From assembly GCA_041662605.1 (NCBI GenBank), contig JBAZSD010000003.1, forward strand, positions 186,001 to 250,000: a stretch of 64,000 nt of DNA. The letters are read 5' to 3'. Each line of letters begins with the position of its first letter. The first letter of the stretch is position 1. The notes beneath the pieces are model-generated. The model was not told where the DNA came from and made no database searches. It saw only the letters and a list, made by a program, of their open reading frames with translations. The position numbers and the translations under genes are program-made. Shown here piece after piece: positions 53,399-61,793 of the stretch. Source of the stretch: Desulfomonilaceae bacterium. Lineage in GTDB: Bacteria; Desulfobacterota; Desulfomonilia; Desulfomonilales; Desulfomonilaceae.

Positions 53399-53998
53399 AT
53401 GCGAGACACTATGCACATCTACCAAACTAAACACGTGCGACAATGCTTCAGCACGCTGTCTGATTCTCAAATATCGGCATTCCAAGCGAGAGGATTGGTT
53501 GCTTTTGAAGCATTACAGAAGAGCATCAGAAAGATGTTTAGATACAGCGCATTACAAATTGTCCACCTGGGTGTCTTGTCACAACTAAGTTTGTGGGGAA
53601 TCCTGTCAAGGGCCGAGGCTACAAACGTGTCAGGCATGGGTAGTCGTTGGTTTGGCCTGAAAGAAGCCTATAAACTTGTGGATTTATATTATGAAGCTGG
53701 CCCCGACGTGATGTTAACAGTTACACTCACAGAAATGCCAGTCCAAAACGAAGACCAACGATTGCGGACCTCGCGCACAGAACCACTGATTCGCGTTATA
53801 AAATCAAATGACCTGGGACTTTGGATAAAAACTTACATGACCAACCCCGTCGATTCGAAAAACGCCCGGGATTTTTTCGATATTGATGACGCCGCTCCTG
53901 CGGAGTGGTTTAAAACTTTTGGATTCCTGGTTATAGATGTGGGACATATTATCCGGCACGTTTACGAGACGCTTGAGATTACCCGTTTTCTCAAGTGA
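53399..53998 (+). CDS. Hypothetical protein
   Basis: 199 residues (ATG 53411 is another possible start). Contains a moderately hydrophobic stretch (RYSALQIVHLGVLSQLSLWGIL) and many aromatic residues; TFGFLVIDVGHIIRHVYETLEITRFL at the C-terminus. No signal or family recognised. It is the first gene after the terminator with its own promoter. Confidence 0.6.
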   Translation: MRDTMHIYQTKHVRQCFSTLSDSQISAFQARGLVAFEALQKSIRKMFRYSALQIVHLGVLSQLSLWGILSRAEATNVSGMGSRWFGLKEAYKLVDLYYEAGPDVMLTVTLTEMPVQNEDQRLRTSRTEPLIRVIKSNDLGLWIKTYMTNPVDSKNARDFFDIDDAAPAEWFKTFGFLVIDVGHIIRHVYETLEITRFLK

Positions 53999-54094
53999 AT
54001 CTGTTTTAAAACGGCACCTATTAACATATGCCAACTGCATATGTAAGTGGACACAAAGTGGTTACAAACTGGATACCCATGAGGAGAAGAGAAG

Positions 54095-54346
54095 ATGAAA
54101 ATTACGAAGTTAAAAATGATTCGGTTAAGTGCCGGATTGACTTGTGAAGAGATGGGCCGGTTCATCGGCCTGCATCCAACGCTGTATTCAAAGTTGGAAA
54201 ACAACTGGGACCGGAGGGTCAATTCGGTCACTAACGACAAACTTGTCGCAGCCCTCGGAGAAGGTTTCGACTTTCTAATGCAGCCAGTGGAGGTCGGGGA
54301 ATTAGAGCCAATGGTTCGGAAAGCTGAGAAATCAGTCGCGGCCTAG
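54095..54346 (+). CDS. XRE-like helix-turn-helix regulator
   Basis: 83 residues, GAGGAGAAG ribosome site. KLKMIRLSAGLTCEEMGRFIGLHPTLYSKLENNWDRRVN is a Cro/CI-type HTH. It is in the middle of the element between the capsid and DNA-replication halves and may be the element repressor or activator. CATATG repeats lie upstream (about 54028, 54040). Confidence 0.8.
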   Translation: MKITKLKMIRLSAGLTCEEMGRFIGLHPTLYSKLENNWDRRVNSVTNDKLVAALGEGFDFLMQPVEVGELEPMVRKAEKSVAA

Positions 54347-54505
54347 AACGATGAAAGCCCTGGGGCGGTGGGCCTCGCAGGGCAGAAGGGTATAACTCAA
54401 TAATGCCTACTTATCACCACAAACTCATTTTGTCAAGGAAACTGGCTAGATACGAATATCGAGGCGCTGGATACCCTCAAAAGGTAAGTCTCGCGGCGCT
54501 TCGCC

Positions 54506-54976
54506 ATGGGAATGAATGACGAACAAATCACTTTAATCAAGGATACAAGGGAGCCGGACACGGCCTGGGATATGTATTTCAGCGCCCCAACTGTAACGGC
54601 GTGCCTCAGAACTGGTGACTATTCGGTTTCGGGTTATGAGGATCAAGTGGCTATCGAGCGCAAAACTATCGACGATTTAGTCGGATGCCTCGGCAAGCAG
54701 AGGGACAGGTTTGAGCGCGAACTGGAGAGATCGAGAGGCTTCGAATATTTCGCCGTCCTGGTCGAAAGCAGTTACTTCGAACTTGAGAACGGTCTTTACC
54801 GCAGTCGTTTACACCCACGATCCGGCGTGGAATCAGTGTCGGCTTTTGAGGTTCGCTACAAGGTTCCGTTTCTGTTTTGCGGATCTGCAGAACTGGCAGC
54901 AAAGAAATGCGAGAGTTTGCTGCGGAAATATCATCGGGAGCAAATGAAACAAATTGAGACTGAACTCCCCTTTTAA
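54506..54976 (+). CDS. ERCC4-type nuclease
   Basis: 156 residues. IKDTREPDTAWDMY, LRTGDYSVSGYEDQVAIERKTIDDLVGCL (the ERKxxDD core of XPF/MUS81 nucleases) and RFERELERSRGFEYFAVLVESS form a complete single-domain ERCC4 nuclease. Phage and island versions cut branched or flap DNA during replication or recombination. All catalytic acidic and Lys residues are present. Confidence 0.88.
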   Translation: MGMNDEQITLIKDTREPDTAWDMYFSAPTVTACLRTGDYSVSGYEDQVAIERKTIDDLVGCLGKQRDRFERELERSRGFEYFAVLVESSYFELENGLYRSRLHPRSGVESVSAFEVRYKVPFLFCGSAELAAKKCESLLRKYHREQMKQIETELPF

Positions 54977-55004
54977 GGGGCTAAAAACGACGAACAGGAG
55001 AAAA
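54971..55004 (+). repeat. Conserved leader motif, copy A
   Basis: TTTTAAGGGGCTAAAAACGA followed by CGAACAGGAG. It includes the stop codon of the ERCC4 gene. Closely related stretches occur before the next genes (55450-55479, 55881-55912, 56141-56170). It carries the ribosome site for 55009. Confidence 0.6.
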
Positions 55005-55008
55005 TCAA

Positions 55009-55404
55009 ATGAATCAGACAACAGAAGCAAGACAGGTTTTTACTGAGGAGACCGTAACAGACCCACAAATGGACGCCATTGTCGAGCGTCTATACAAAGA
55101 GCGTGACGAGGCTTATGAGGGATATTTGAAGAACGGCAGAAAATGGGGCGTCGCTTGGGCAAAACAGGCCCAATACGTAGCACTTAAATTAGCTGTTCAG
55201 AACGACTATTACCTCAACAATGACACCGTATTTTTTGACGAATACGACGAAACATGGAGCGACTGGGTTCCAAATATTTTTGAGGCTGATCCGCTACTAG
55301 GGAGGGGGGAAGGCAATTATTTTAATCCGTTAACCCAGGCATGGATTGATGGATGGTTCGCCGGCATATCCGATTTCTGGGATCAGGTTAGCAGCAAACT
55401 TTAG
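55009..55404 (+). CDS. Hypothetical protein
   Basis: 131 residues, AGGAG ribosome site. Acidic and aromatic (NGRKWGVAWAKQAQYVALKL, WIDGWFAGISDFWDQV). First of four small genes that share a leader motif. No family recognised. Confidence 0.65.
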   Translation: MNQTTEARQVFTEETVTDPQMDAIVERLYKERDEAYEGYLKNGRKWGVAWAKQAQYVALKLAVQNDYYLNNDTVFFDEYDETWSDWVPNIFEADPLLGRGEGNYFNPLTQAWIDGWFAGISDFWDQVSSKL

Positions 55405-55449
55405 GTGCGAGTTGGGGGGGGACGCACAATACTGAACAATTCAATCCCG

Positions 55450-55479
55450 TTTTAGGGGCAAAAATGACGAAAAAGGAGA
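55450..55479 (+). repeat. Conserved leader motif, copy B
   Basis: TTTTAGGGGCAAAAATGACG followed by AAAAAGGAGA, closely parallel to copies A and C, with the ribosome site for 55488. It does not include the upstream stop here (that gene ended at 55404), which shows that the motif itself is conserved. Confidence 0.6.
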
Positions 55480-55487
55480 CATGAAAA

Positions 55488-55886
55488 ATGAAGAGAGAAA
55501 CAGTAAGCGCCACGTCGGATTACACCCGGCAAGACGCAGTAGAGGATGGTTTCCTGATTGATATATCAGCGAGATACCCGAAAGAAGCCGCGGTCCTTTC
55601 TTGTAAGGAATTGTATGTGACAGACCGGGTATGGAAAATTGTAGAGCAGTCTGCGGATAATCCCAATACTGGTAGTTCACGGGAAGGTATTCTCTGGGAC
55701 ATTATGTGGGTAGGTCTATGCAGCCTGAACCAAGAAATAGATACGTTTAACGTGGGAATTAACGGCATAGAAGGCCAAGAGGTGTTTCCCTTTAGGTTCC
55801 GCCTAATTTGGGATGAAAACAACAATCCCGGCGGAATAATCATGCTGCCAGCGGAGGACACCCACGACCGACCGATATTGTTTTAA
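55488..55886 (+). CDS. DUF6573-like protein
   Basis: 132 residues. YTRQDAVEDGFLIDISARYPKEAAVL, SSREGILWDIMWVGLCSLN and FPFRFRLIWDENN match the pattern of DUF6573 proteins of plasmids and phages ('sR.qAi.dGvLvDvs..a.e.g...PV..t...w......'). Confidence 0.6.
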   Translation: MKRETVSATSDYTRQDAVEDGFLIDISARYPKEAAVLSCKELYVTDRVWKIVEQSADNPNTGSSREGILWDIMWVGLCSLNQEIDTFNVGINGIEGQEVFPFRFRLIWDENNNPGGIIMLPAEDTHDRPILF

Positions 55887-55912
55887 ATTGGCTAACACGG
55901 CCAATAAGGAGA
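55881..55912 (+). repeat. Leader motif, diverged copy D
   Basis: TTTTAAATTGGCTAACACGG then CCAATAAGGAGA, sharing the stop-proximal TTTTAA, ACG and AATAAGGAGA blocks. Ribosome site for 55919. Confidence 0.4.
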
Positions 55913-55918
55913 CGTGAG

Positions 55919-56146
55919 ATGGCAAGAAAGAAAATTACATTCGAAGTGGTTGGAGTTCGTAATAGCGATATGCGAGACACCAAGGGGAATGTTGCGCCAG
56001 GAGCATATCAGCCATTAGTGAATAAGTTTTTAGACCTTTTTCCCGGGGTGCTTTGTTCCATGACGCACGCTGAAATTGCGCTGAAGTTAATGGAATTACA
56101 GAAAAGTGATGCGGCAAAATCAGTGCAGTTTGAGTTTCAGTTTTAA
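55919..56146 (+). CDS. Small hypothetical protein
   Basis: 75 residues. MARKKITFEVVGVRNSDMRDTKGNVAPGAYQPLVNKFLDLFPG; strand-rich start, helical end. No family recognised. Confidence 0.6.
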   Translation: MARKKITFEVVGVRNSDMRDTKGNVAPGAYQPLVNKFLDLFPGVLCSMTHAEIALKLMELQKSDAAKSVQFEFQF

Positions 56147-56170
56147 GGGCAAATCCGACGAATAAGGAGA
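56141..56170 (+). repeat. Conserved leader motif, copy C
   Basis: TTTTAAGGGCAAATCCGACG followed by AATAAGGAGA, including the stop codon of the gene at 55919-56146 and the ribosome site for 56176. Confidence 0.6.
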
Positions 56171-56175
56171 ATAAA

Positions 56176-56580
56176 ATGAATCAAAAGACAAAGGCATGCA
56201 GAGAGATTTATCCGAACGGGACACTTACCTTTTCTGAAGATGAGACAGACAACCAAGGGCTCATCAACCCCCTAGTCCATGACCACAAAATTGACCACAT
56301 AAAGGAACAGATTTTGTCGTTAGCACATGAATTACTCAGAGAACAGCTTCTGCTTCGCAATTTGCGGCCACGGCGTTTATCGATTCACATGGATGCGTTT
56401 GGAAGATCGGGTCTAACTGTTACCCTTCAGGGGAGCCATGATATATGGGGAACCGATTATTGGGACTTCCTGGCGGCCTTAGAAGGCCCATGCAAAAAAG
56501 GGAAGAACACCCTTGTTTACGACCTGATTACGGCCAGCAACCTGCGAACTCAGCTTCTTAGAGAGACGGTGACGTTGTGA
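56176..56580 (+). CDS. Hypothetical protein
   Basis: 134 residues, AAGGAGA ribosome site. Middle region IKEQILSLAHELLREQLLLRNLRPRRLSIHMDAFGRSGLTVTLQG; no family recognised. Its stop overlaps the GTG of the Gp37/Gp68 gene. Confidence 0.6.
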   Translation: MNQKTKACREIYPNGTLTFSEDETDNQGLINPLVHDHKIDHIKEQILSLAHELLREQLLLRNLRPRRLSIHMDAFGRSGLTVTLQGSHDIWGTDYWDFLAALEGPCKKGKNTLVYDLITASNLRTQLLRETVTL

Positions 56581-57284
56581 GTACAAACATTTCATGGACT
56601 GATGAGACGCTAAACCTACTTACCGGATGCACAAAAGTATCTGATGGTTGTGTGAATTGCTATGCAGAGCCCACCTGTAATCGAATGAGGCTGAATCCTA
56701 ATGCGAAGGTGGCCCACAAGTTCAGGAATGGATTCAAACTCACAGAACATCCGCAACACTTGAGCGATCCTGTCTTGCGAGGGAAGCCGAAGCGGATATT
56801 TCTCAACAGCCTGTCAGATACGTTCCACAAAGACGTGTCAGATGGCTTCCTTGACGCCACATTCGACATGATAACCCAATATCCACAACACATATTCCAG
56901 GTCTTGACGAAGCGCCCAGAGGGATTTTCCAGGATTCAGACTTGGCCCAGGAACGTCTGGCTCGGCGTGACAATGGAATCCGAGAAGTATCTATCACGGC
57001 TGGAGATCCTAAAGAAACAGGACGCGGCGGTCAGGTTTGCATCTCTTGAGCCTTTGCTCGGCCCTATTCCAGTGGATGCAATTAAAGGGCTTGATTGGCT
57101 GATTGTCGGTGGAGAGAGCGGACCTAAAGCCCGACCAATGGATCTAAAGTGGGCGATAGAGATACGGGAGGCGTGTCGGCGCTACGGCGTGCCGCTATGG
57201 TTTAAACAGGTTGGCGGCAAGGATCGACAGAAGGGCGGCAGTTTACTTGAAGGGAAAGAGCATCATGAATACCCAATTCTATAA
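56577..57284 (+). CDS. Phage Gp37/Gp68-family protein (DUF5131)
   Basis: 235 residues from GTG 56577 (overlap GTGA with the previous stop). NISWTDETLNLLTGCTKVSDGCVNCYAEPTCNRM contains the conserved Cys cluster; NSLSDTFHKDVSDGF, HIFQVLTKRPEGF, WLGVTMES and DWLIVGGESGPKARPM are the family blocks. Radical-SAM-like Fe-S enzyme fold suspected, activity unknown. The family is typical of phages and islands. Confidence 0.9.
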   Translation: MSTNISWTDETLNLLTGCTKVSDGCVNCYAEPTCNRMRLNPNAKVAHKFRNGFKLTEHPQHLSDPVLRGKPKRIFLNSLSDTFHKDVSDGFLDATFDMITQYPQHIFQVLTKRPEGFSRIQTWPRNVWLGVTMESEKYLSRLEILKKQDAAVRFASLEPLLGPIPVDAIKGLDWLIVGGESGPKARPMDLKWAIEIREACRRYGVPLWFKQVGGKDRQKGGSLLEGKEHHEYPIL

Positions 57285-57474
57285 CCTCCGAGGGCTCTGG
57301 AAGCCGTTTAACGGCGTTTTCGACAGGTTAACACCCGCTCAATTTTACGAATTGCTTCGGCTCGTGAAGCTGGCGGAGAGGATGCGGAGGGCCGCTCAGA
57401 GAATGGATTGGCCAAGAACCAAGAAAGCCAGGTCTGACACACCCGGCCTCCTCCTGAAACCAAAATTCAACTAA
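57265..57474 (+). CDS. Small basic protein
   Basis: 69 residues from ATG 57265 (AGGGAAAGAG ribosome site), overlapping the Gp37/Gp68 gene by 20 nt. MNTQFYNLRGLWKPFNGVFDRLTPAQFYELLRLVKLAERMRRAAQRM is basic and helical, DNA-binding in look. 15 bp before the primase gene. Confidence 0.5.
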   Translation: MNTQFYNLRGLWKPFNGVFDRLTPAQFYELLRLVKLAERMRRAAQRMDWPRTKKARSDTPGLLLKPKFN

Positions 57475-57489
57475 CTAGGTGACAATATT

Positions 57490-60180
57490 ATGACTAGCTA
57501 CAACGATGAAATCAAGGAAAAAATCAAAGACAGCATCGACTTTGAGGATTTATTCCGAGAATTATTTCCTGACAAGCATAGGTCAAGAGACAAGAGTTTT
57601 TCGCCTGCACGAGATGAAACCAATCCGTCTTTCCGATGTAATAAGGATTACGGGTACGATTACGGCGTCCAAATAGCCTATGACCATTTCGCTCTATACC
57701 AGCTCAGGTATGGATGTGATTTCCCAACAGCGTTCAACGATCTCAAAGCCAGGGCGGGGATAACGGACCCGCCCAAGAGATCGCAGACCAAGGAAACCGA
57801 TAAGAAGGTTTTTGATCCCCGCAAGGACGGCAAAATTGTAGCGATTTTCGATTATGAGGACAAAAACAACAAGTATATCTATTCAAACGTAAAATTTAAA
57901 CCAAAAGATCCTTCTAAGTTCCCTCCGGGAACAAAGACTTTTCTACAAGGAATACGCAACCCAAACAACCTCGAGGATATTAAATGGGGGCTAGGCGGCA
58001 TTACGCCAGTTCCATTCATGCTGCCCAAACTCCTAGCGGCTCCTAAAGATCAACCAGTTTTCGTGTGCGAAGGCGAAAAAGACGCCCTGGCCATGACAAG
58101 TCAGGGGTTTACGGCAACATCAGTTGGTAGCGCTTCGACTGGATGTGGAAATTTAGAACAGCACGGAGTGGTAGATTATTTCAGGGATCGGGACGTAATT
58201 ATCACCGCCGACAAAGATAAAATTGGTCGCAACTATGCCAAGAAAGCCGCCGCGATCTACGCGAAAGTAGCCAAGTCGGTCAAGATTGTCGAGATGCCGG
58301 GTGACAAAATAAAAGACCCGGCGGATCTGATTGAGCAACGCCCTACCGCCGCCAAGGACATTATAATGGCAGCCGTTAAGTTGGCGAAACCGTATTCGGC
58401 ACAGACGGCCAAAGCAGAAACCAAAAAGAAACCGCCTGCCAAGGGCGCATCCGATAAATCTGAAAAACTCACCAAGTTTCAAAAGCTAGATATTTGTCTC
58501 CAATGTTTGGATTGGCAGTTTTTCTTCGATCAAAACGGATTTCCCTGGGCCAATATCCCAATTAACGGACATTCAGAAAATATTCAGGTTGATAGCGAAC
58601 AGTTCAATAGGTTGTTTCAAAAAGAGTTTAAGGCTCAATATTATGACGGGGTAGGCCCAAAACAGATCGAACAAGTAACTGGCGCTGTGTTGGGGGGAAT
58701 TGAGAAATTTCGAAAACCACGCCATCTTTATGTGCGGATGTGTTGGAACGCCACGAAAGATAAAATCCTTATTGATTCAGGCCGACCGGATTGGGCGGTT
58801 TACGAGATCAGTCCCGATGGCTGGCGCATGATTCAAACAGAAGGAAACCCATTCAAGCGAGCACACAAAACCGCCGCTTACGACTGCACACCGGATACCC
58901 CCAGGGCGACATGGGATAACCTATTTGAGTTCCTTCGGGTCACTAATGATAACCAAAAGACCATTATCAAGATGTGGTTGTGTTTGGCGCTGTTCCCCGG
59001 GACGCCTAGACCTGGTCTGGTAATTAACGGACCGGCGGGATCGGCAAAAACTACAACGGCTATGAAATTAAAGAAGTTAGTCGATCCAACAACAAGCCAC
59101 GGCCCAAATCGTTTTCGAAAAAACGAGGACGACATGATCGCCCCGTTGGCAAATTACGCAGTTTCGGTCCTGGACAACGCTAATCAAATGACACCGGAAC
59201 AAAGTGATCTGCTCTGCCAGACCATTACAGCGTTAGACGATGACAAGCGGAAATACTTCACGCAGGGGGATACTCATAGCATAGATTGTATGTGTACCTG
59301 GATTATAACAGGTGTTAGCAACCCCGGGAAAAAGTCTGACTTCTTGAGGCGCGTGTTTCTTCTCGAAACCGAACTTATTCCAGACAATGAAAGAATACCC
59401 GATAGCAAAATTGACGAACTAGCCCATAAATATACGGCAGGCATCCAGGCGCGAATTTTCGACTGTATGTCCCAAGCTCTCAAAAACGCCCCCTCTATAA
59501 AAAATGATTTACACAGCTTGGCCGAGGCGAACAAGTATTCTTTAGCAATGGCCGCAGCATTAGATTTGACCCAGGAACAGATCATGGCGGTCTGGAAAGC
59601 CAACAAGGAAGAACAACAGGCTGAAGTCAGTTCCGGGGAAATATTGACTGAACTAATTCCCGAGTTTTTGGCGATGATTGGTGGAAAATGGGAAGGGACT
59701 GCGACTGAATTAATGGAAGAAATGTCTTCCAGGTTAGAAATCGACAAACGGGCTGATAAAAAGAGCTTTCCAATCAACTCGGTGAAACTGGGGACAAGAC
59801 TGAACACAATCATTGAGAATCTCTCAGGACGCGGCATAAAAATAGTTTACAAAAAGGAGGGATCGAATCGGATCAGACGGATTTACGATACACGGGTATA
59901 CAAGGAAAATCCGTTTGAAAAAGAAATACCTTCTGATCCAAACAAAGTTGTCCCAATGTACCGGGACACTCAAACTCAACTTCCCTTGTCTCGGCAGACA
60001 CAAAAGGACGGGGGTTCTCCCAAGAACAAGGACTTAACATTTCCATGTAACCAATGTGGGCATTACCAGGGAAACGATCTTTGCGGTCAGACAGACGGGC
60101 TTGCAGATCCCGAAAATTGTCCCTTCTCGGACATGGAACTTAAACAGGTTGGCCACAACGAGACACTAACCACCTGTTGA
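57490..60180 (+). CDS. TOPRIM primase - SF3/AAA-like helicase
   Basis: 896 residues. The N-terminus has the spacing of a CHC2-type primase zinc domain (DFEDLFRELFPDKHRSRDKSFSPARDETNPSFRCNKDYGYDYG) but lacks the paired cysteines. TOPRIM has Glu194 in VCEGEKDALAM and Asp241-x-Asp243 in ITADKDKIGR. The helicase half has Walker A GPAGSAKTT (K520), Walker B-like VLDNANQ near 560, and ITGVSNPGKKSDFLRRVFLLE (sensor/arginine region). The end is a Cys-rich CNQCGHYQGNDLC...C domain. It would start and unwind element DNA for replication. Coupled to the integrase region downstream. Confidence 0.85.
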   Translation: MTSYNDEIKEKIKDSIDFEDLFRELFPDKHRSRDKSFSPARDETNPSFRCNKDYGYDYGVQIAYDHFALYQLRYGCDFPTAFNDLKARAGITDPPKRSQTKETDKKVFDPRKDGKIVAIFDYEDKNNKYIYSNVKFKPKDPSKFPPGTKTFLQGIRNPNNLEDIKWGLGGITPVPFMLPKLLAAPKDQPVFVCEGEKDALAMTSQGFTATSVGSASTGCGNLEQHGVVDYFRDRDVIITADKDKIGRNYAKKAAAIYAKVAKSVKIVEMPGDKIKDPADLIEQRPTAAKDIIMAAVKLAKPYSAQTAKAETKKKPPAKGASDKSEKLTKFQKLDICLQCLDWQFFFDQNGFPWANIPINGHSENIQVDSEQFNRLFQKEFKAQYYDGVGPKQIEQVTGAVLGGIEKFRKPRHLYVRMCWNATKDKILIDSGRPDWAVYEISPDGWRMIQTEGNPFKRAHKTAAYDCTPDTPRATWDNLFEFLRVTNDNQKTIIKMWLCLALFPGTPRPGLVINGPAGSAKTTTAMKLKKLVDPTTSHGPNRFRKNEDDMIAPLANYAVSVLDNANQMTPEQSDLLCQTITALDDDKRKYFTQGDTHSIDCMCTWIITGVSNPGKKSDFLRRVFLLETELIPDNERIPDSKIDELAHKYTAGIQARIFDCMSQALKNAPSIKNDLHSLAEANKYSLAMAAALDLTQEQIMAVWKANKEEQQAEVSSGEILTELIPEFLAMIGGKWEGTATELMEEMSSRLEIDKRADKKSFPINSVKLGTRLNTIIENLSGRGIKIVYKKEGSNRIRRIYDTRVYKENPFEKEIPSDPNKVVPMYRDTQTQLPLSRQTQKDGGSPKNKDLTFPCNQCGHYQGNDLCGQTDGLADPENCPFSDMELKQVGHNETLTTC

Positions 60181-60263
60181 TGATGGCCATCGAGACTGCA
60201 AAACAGTTGACACGGCGAGTCGGTAAGGCCAATATGCCGCCCCAGGAGGAGGGGCACTGGCTC

Positions 60264-61370
60264 ATGCCTAAAATCGGAAAGATATATAAGCAACGCGGCA
60301 ACCGCTGGCGGATTCGCATATCCGGCGGAATGGATATCCACTGCGACAAAAATCATCTTTCCTTTCATTCCAAGGATCACGCACAGTCCACACTAATAAA
60401 AATCGCAGCGGAGATTGAAAACGGCACATTCGATGCGAACTTCTACGCCAAGAGCAAAAAAAGCCTACTGTCGTTCAGCGTATATGCGCTGGAATGGCTG
60501 GCTGGATGTGAAAAGCGAGAACAGCGCGATGAATTAAGCCCTACCTATCTTAAAGATTTGCGGCGTTTCGTCCACAAGACATTCATTCCACATTTCCAAG
60601 ACAAAAACATGCTGGACATCAAGGGGCGGGAATTGAAAGCGTTTTATTTATCCCTGAATCATCACGCTAAGACCGTCTATAATATCATGGCGGCGCTACA
60701 CAAGATTTTCAAGGACGCCGTATTTGAGGAGGTTATTCCGGTCATGCCTAACTTTCCCAAGCAGGGCCCAATACCGGAACCGGATTGGCAATGGGCCCAT
60801 GAGGACGTTCAGGATCACATATTGGAATACCTAGAAGAAGATGATCTGTATGCAATCTTCTTTCTCATGACGCACGGATGTCGCCCAGGGGAACTACGGG
60901 CACTCAAACACAAAGACCTCGACTTCAGAATTGATAAAGTCACTATTCGTCGGAGCTATTCAGGAACGAAACTGCGGGAGACAACAAAAGGTAAACGCCG
61001 TCGAGTTATTGACCTGGATGCGGACTGGAAAGAAATGTATCTAGCCAGGCCAAGGGTTATTGACCCGGAAGCATTCGTGTTCAACAAAGAGGGTAAACCA
61101 TTATCGGCGACGTGGTTGACTAAACAGTGGCGCAAGGCATGTGACAAGGCCGGCGTTACCGATATAGGTCTTTATGGCGCCACGCGACACAGCCTGGCAA
61201 GTCAACTGGCAAACCGCGGCGTCAGCCTATACAAAATCAAACAACTTCTCGGCCACTCAACCACGAAAATGACCGAGCGTTACAGCCACCTCGAATCGAG
61301 CAATTCAAAAGAACTCGCCCGCATAAACAAGCCTATTCCAATTCGCAGCCTCAATAAATCAGGACAGTAG
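60264..61370 (+). CDS. Tyrosine site-specific integrase
   Basis: 368 residues from ATG 60264, preceded by AGGAGGAGG; the frame also opens at 60177/60180 but those residues precede the typical start (MPKIGKIYKQRGNRWRIRI). SAM-like core-binding domain near 85-180. Catalytic residues: Arg in THGCRPGELRAL, Lys in TTKGKRRR, Arg-His in GATRHSLASQL, His in LLGHSTTK and Tyr in MTERYSH. The first His of the usual HxxR is replaced (G-A-T-R). It integrates the element into tRNA-Gly, 270 bp away. Confidence 0.93.
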   Translation: MPKIGKIYKQRGNRWRIRISGGMDIHCDKNHLSFHSKDHAQSTLIKIAAEIENGTFDANFYAKSKKSLLSFSVYALEWLAGCEKREQRDELSPTYLKDLRRFVHKTFIPHFQDKNMLDIKGRELKAFYLSLNHHAKTVYNIMAALHKIFKDAVFEEVIPVMPNFPKQGPIPEPDWQWAHEDVQDHILEYLEEDDLYAIFFLMTHGCRPGELRALKHKDLDFRIDKVTIRRSYSGTKLRETTKGKRRRVIDLDADWKEMYLARPRVIDPEAFVFNKEGKPLSATWLTKQWRKACDKAGVTDIGLYGATRHSLASQLANRGVSLYKIKQLLGHSTTKMTERYSHLESSNSKELARINKPIPIRSLNKSGQ

Positions 61371-61446
61371 GACGGTAGCCGTTTTTACTGTCAAATTGTA
61401 ACTTATGATTATTGTTACCGAAAGACGGTAGGACGGTAAGACAGTA
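61362..61446 (+). repeat. Right-end AAGACRGTA repeat array (8-bp period)
   Basis: AAGACGGTA at 61422, AGGACGGTA at 61430, AAGACAGTA at 61438, AGGACAGTA at 61362, plus a reverse copy TACTGTC at 61386. This is the reverse complement of the left-end array (TACTGTCTT), so the two ends are mirror images; here too an AT-rich TATATATA tract lies on the outer side. Confidence 0.75.
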
Positions 61447-61567
61447 GCTTCCTACCTATATATATACAAAATTCATATCCCCTATAATTTTTTTTTAATT
61501 GTATTGCGATGTCAAAAATCAGGTACGCGTACTTATGAAATTATACTTAGCTCAAAACCCTAAATAT
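61447..61567. other. Right-end AT-rich stretch
   Basis: No gene. It contains CTATATATATAC and a T-run (about 61488-61497). It completes the mirror-image layout of the element ends (att core, TTTGCACAC pair, AT-rich tract, 8-bp array), in the order att to array from outside to inside. Confidence 0.4.
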
Positions 61568-61569
61568 AA

Positions 61570-61717
<148 letters not shown>

Positions 61718-61793
61718 AAGAATCTTCAATATACAAATATTCGGGATCTTCTGTCAACAGAAAATCCGAGGAAAGCAGCCCAGGCTATTTTTT

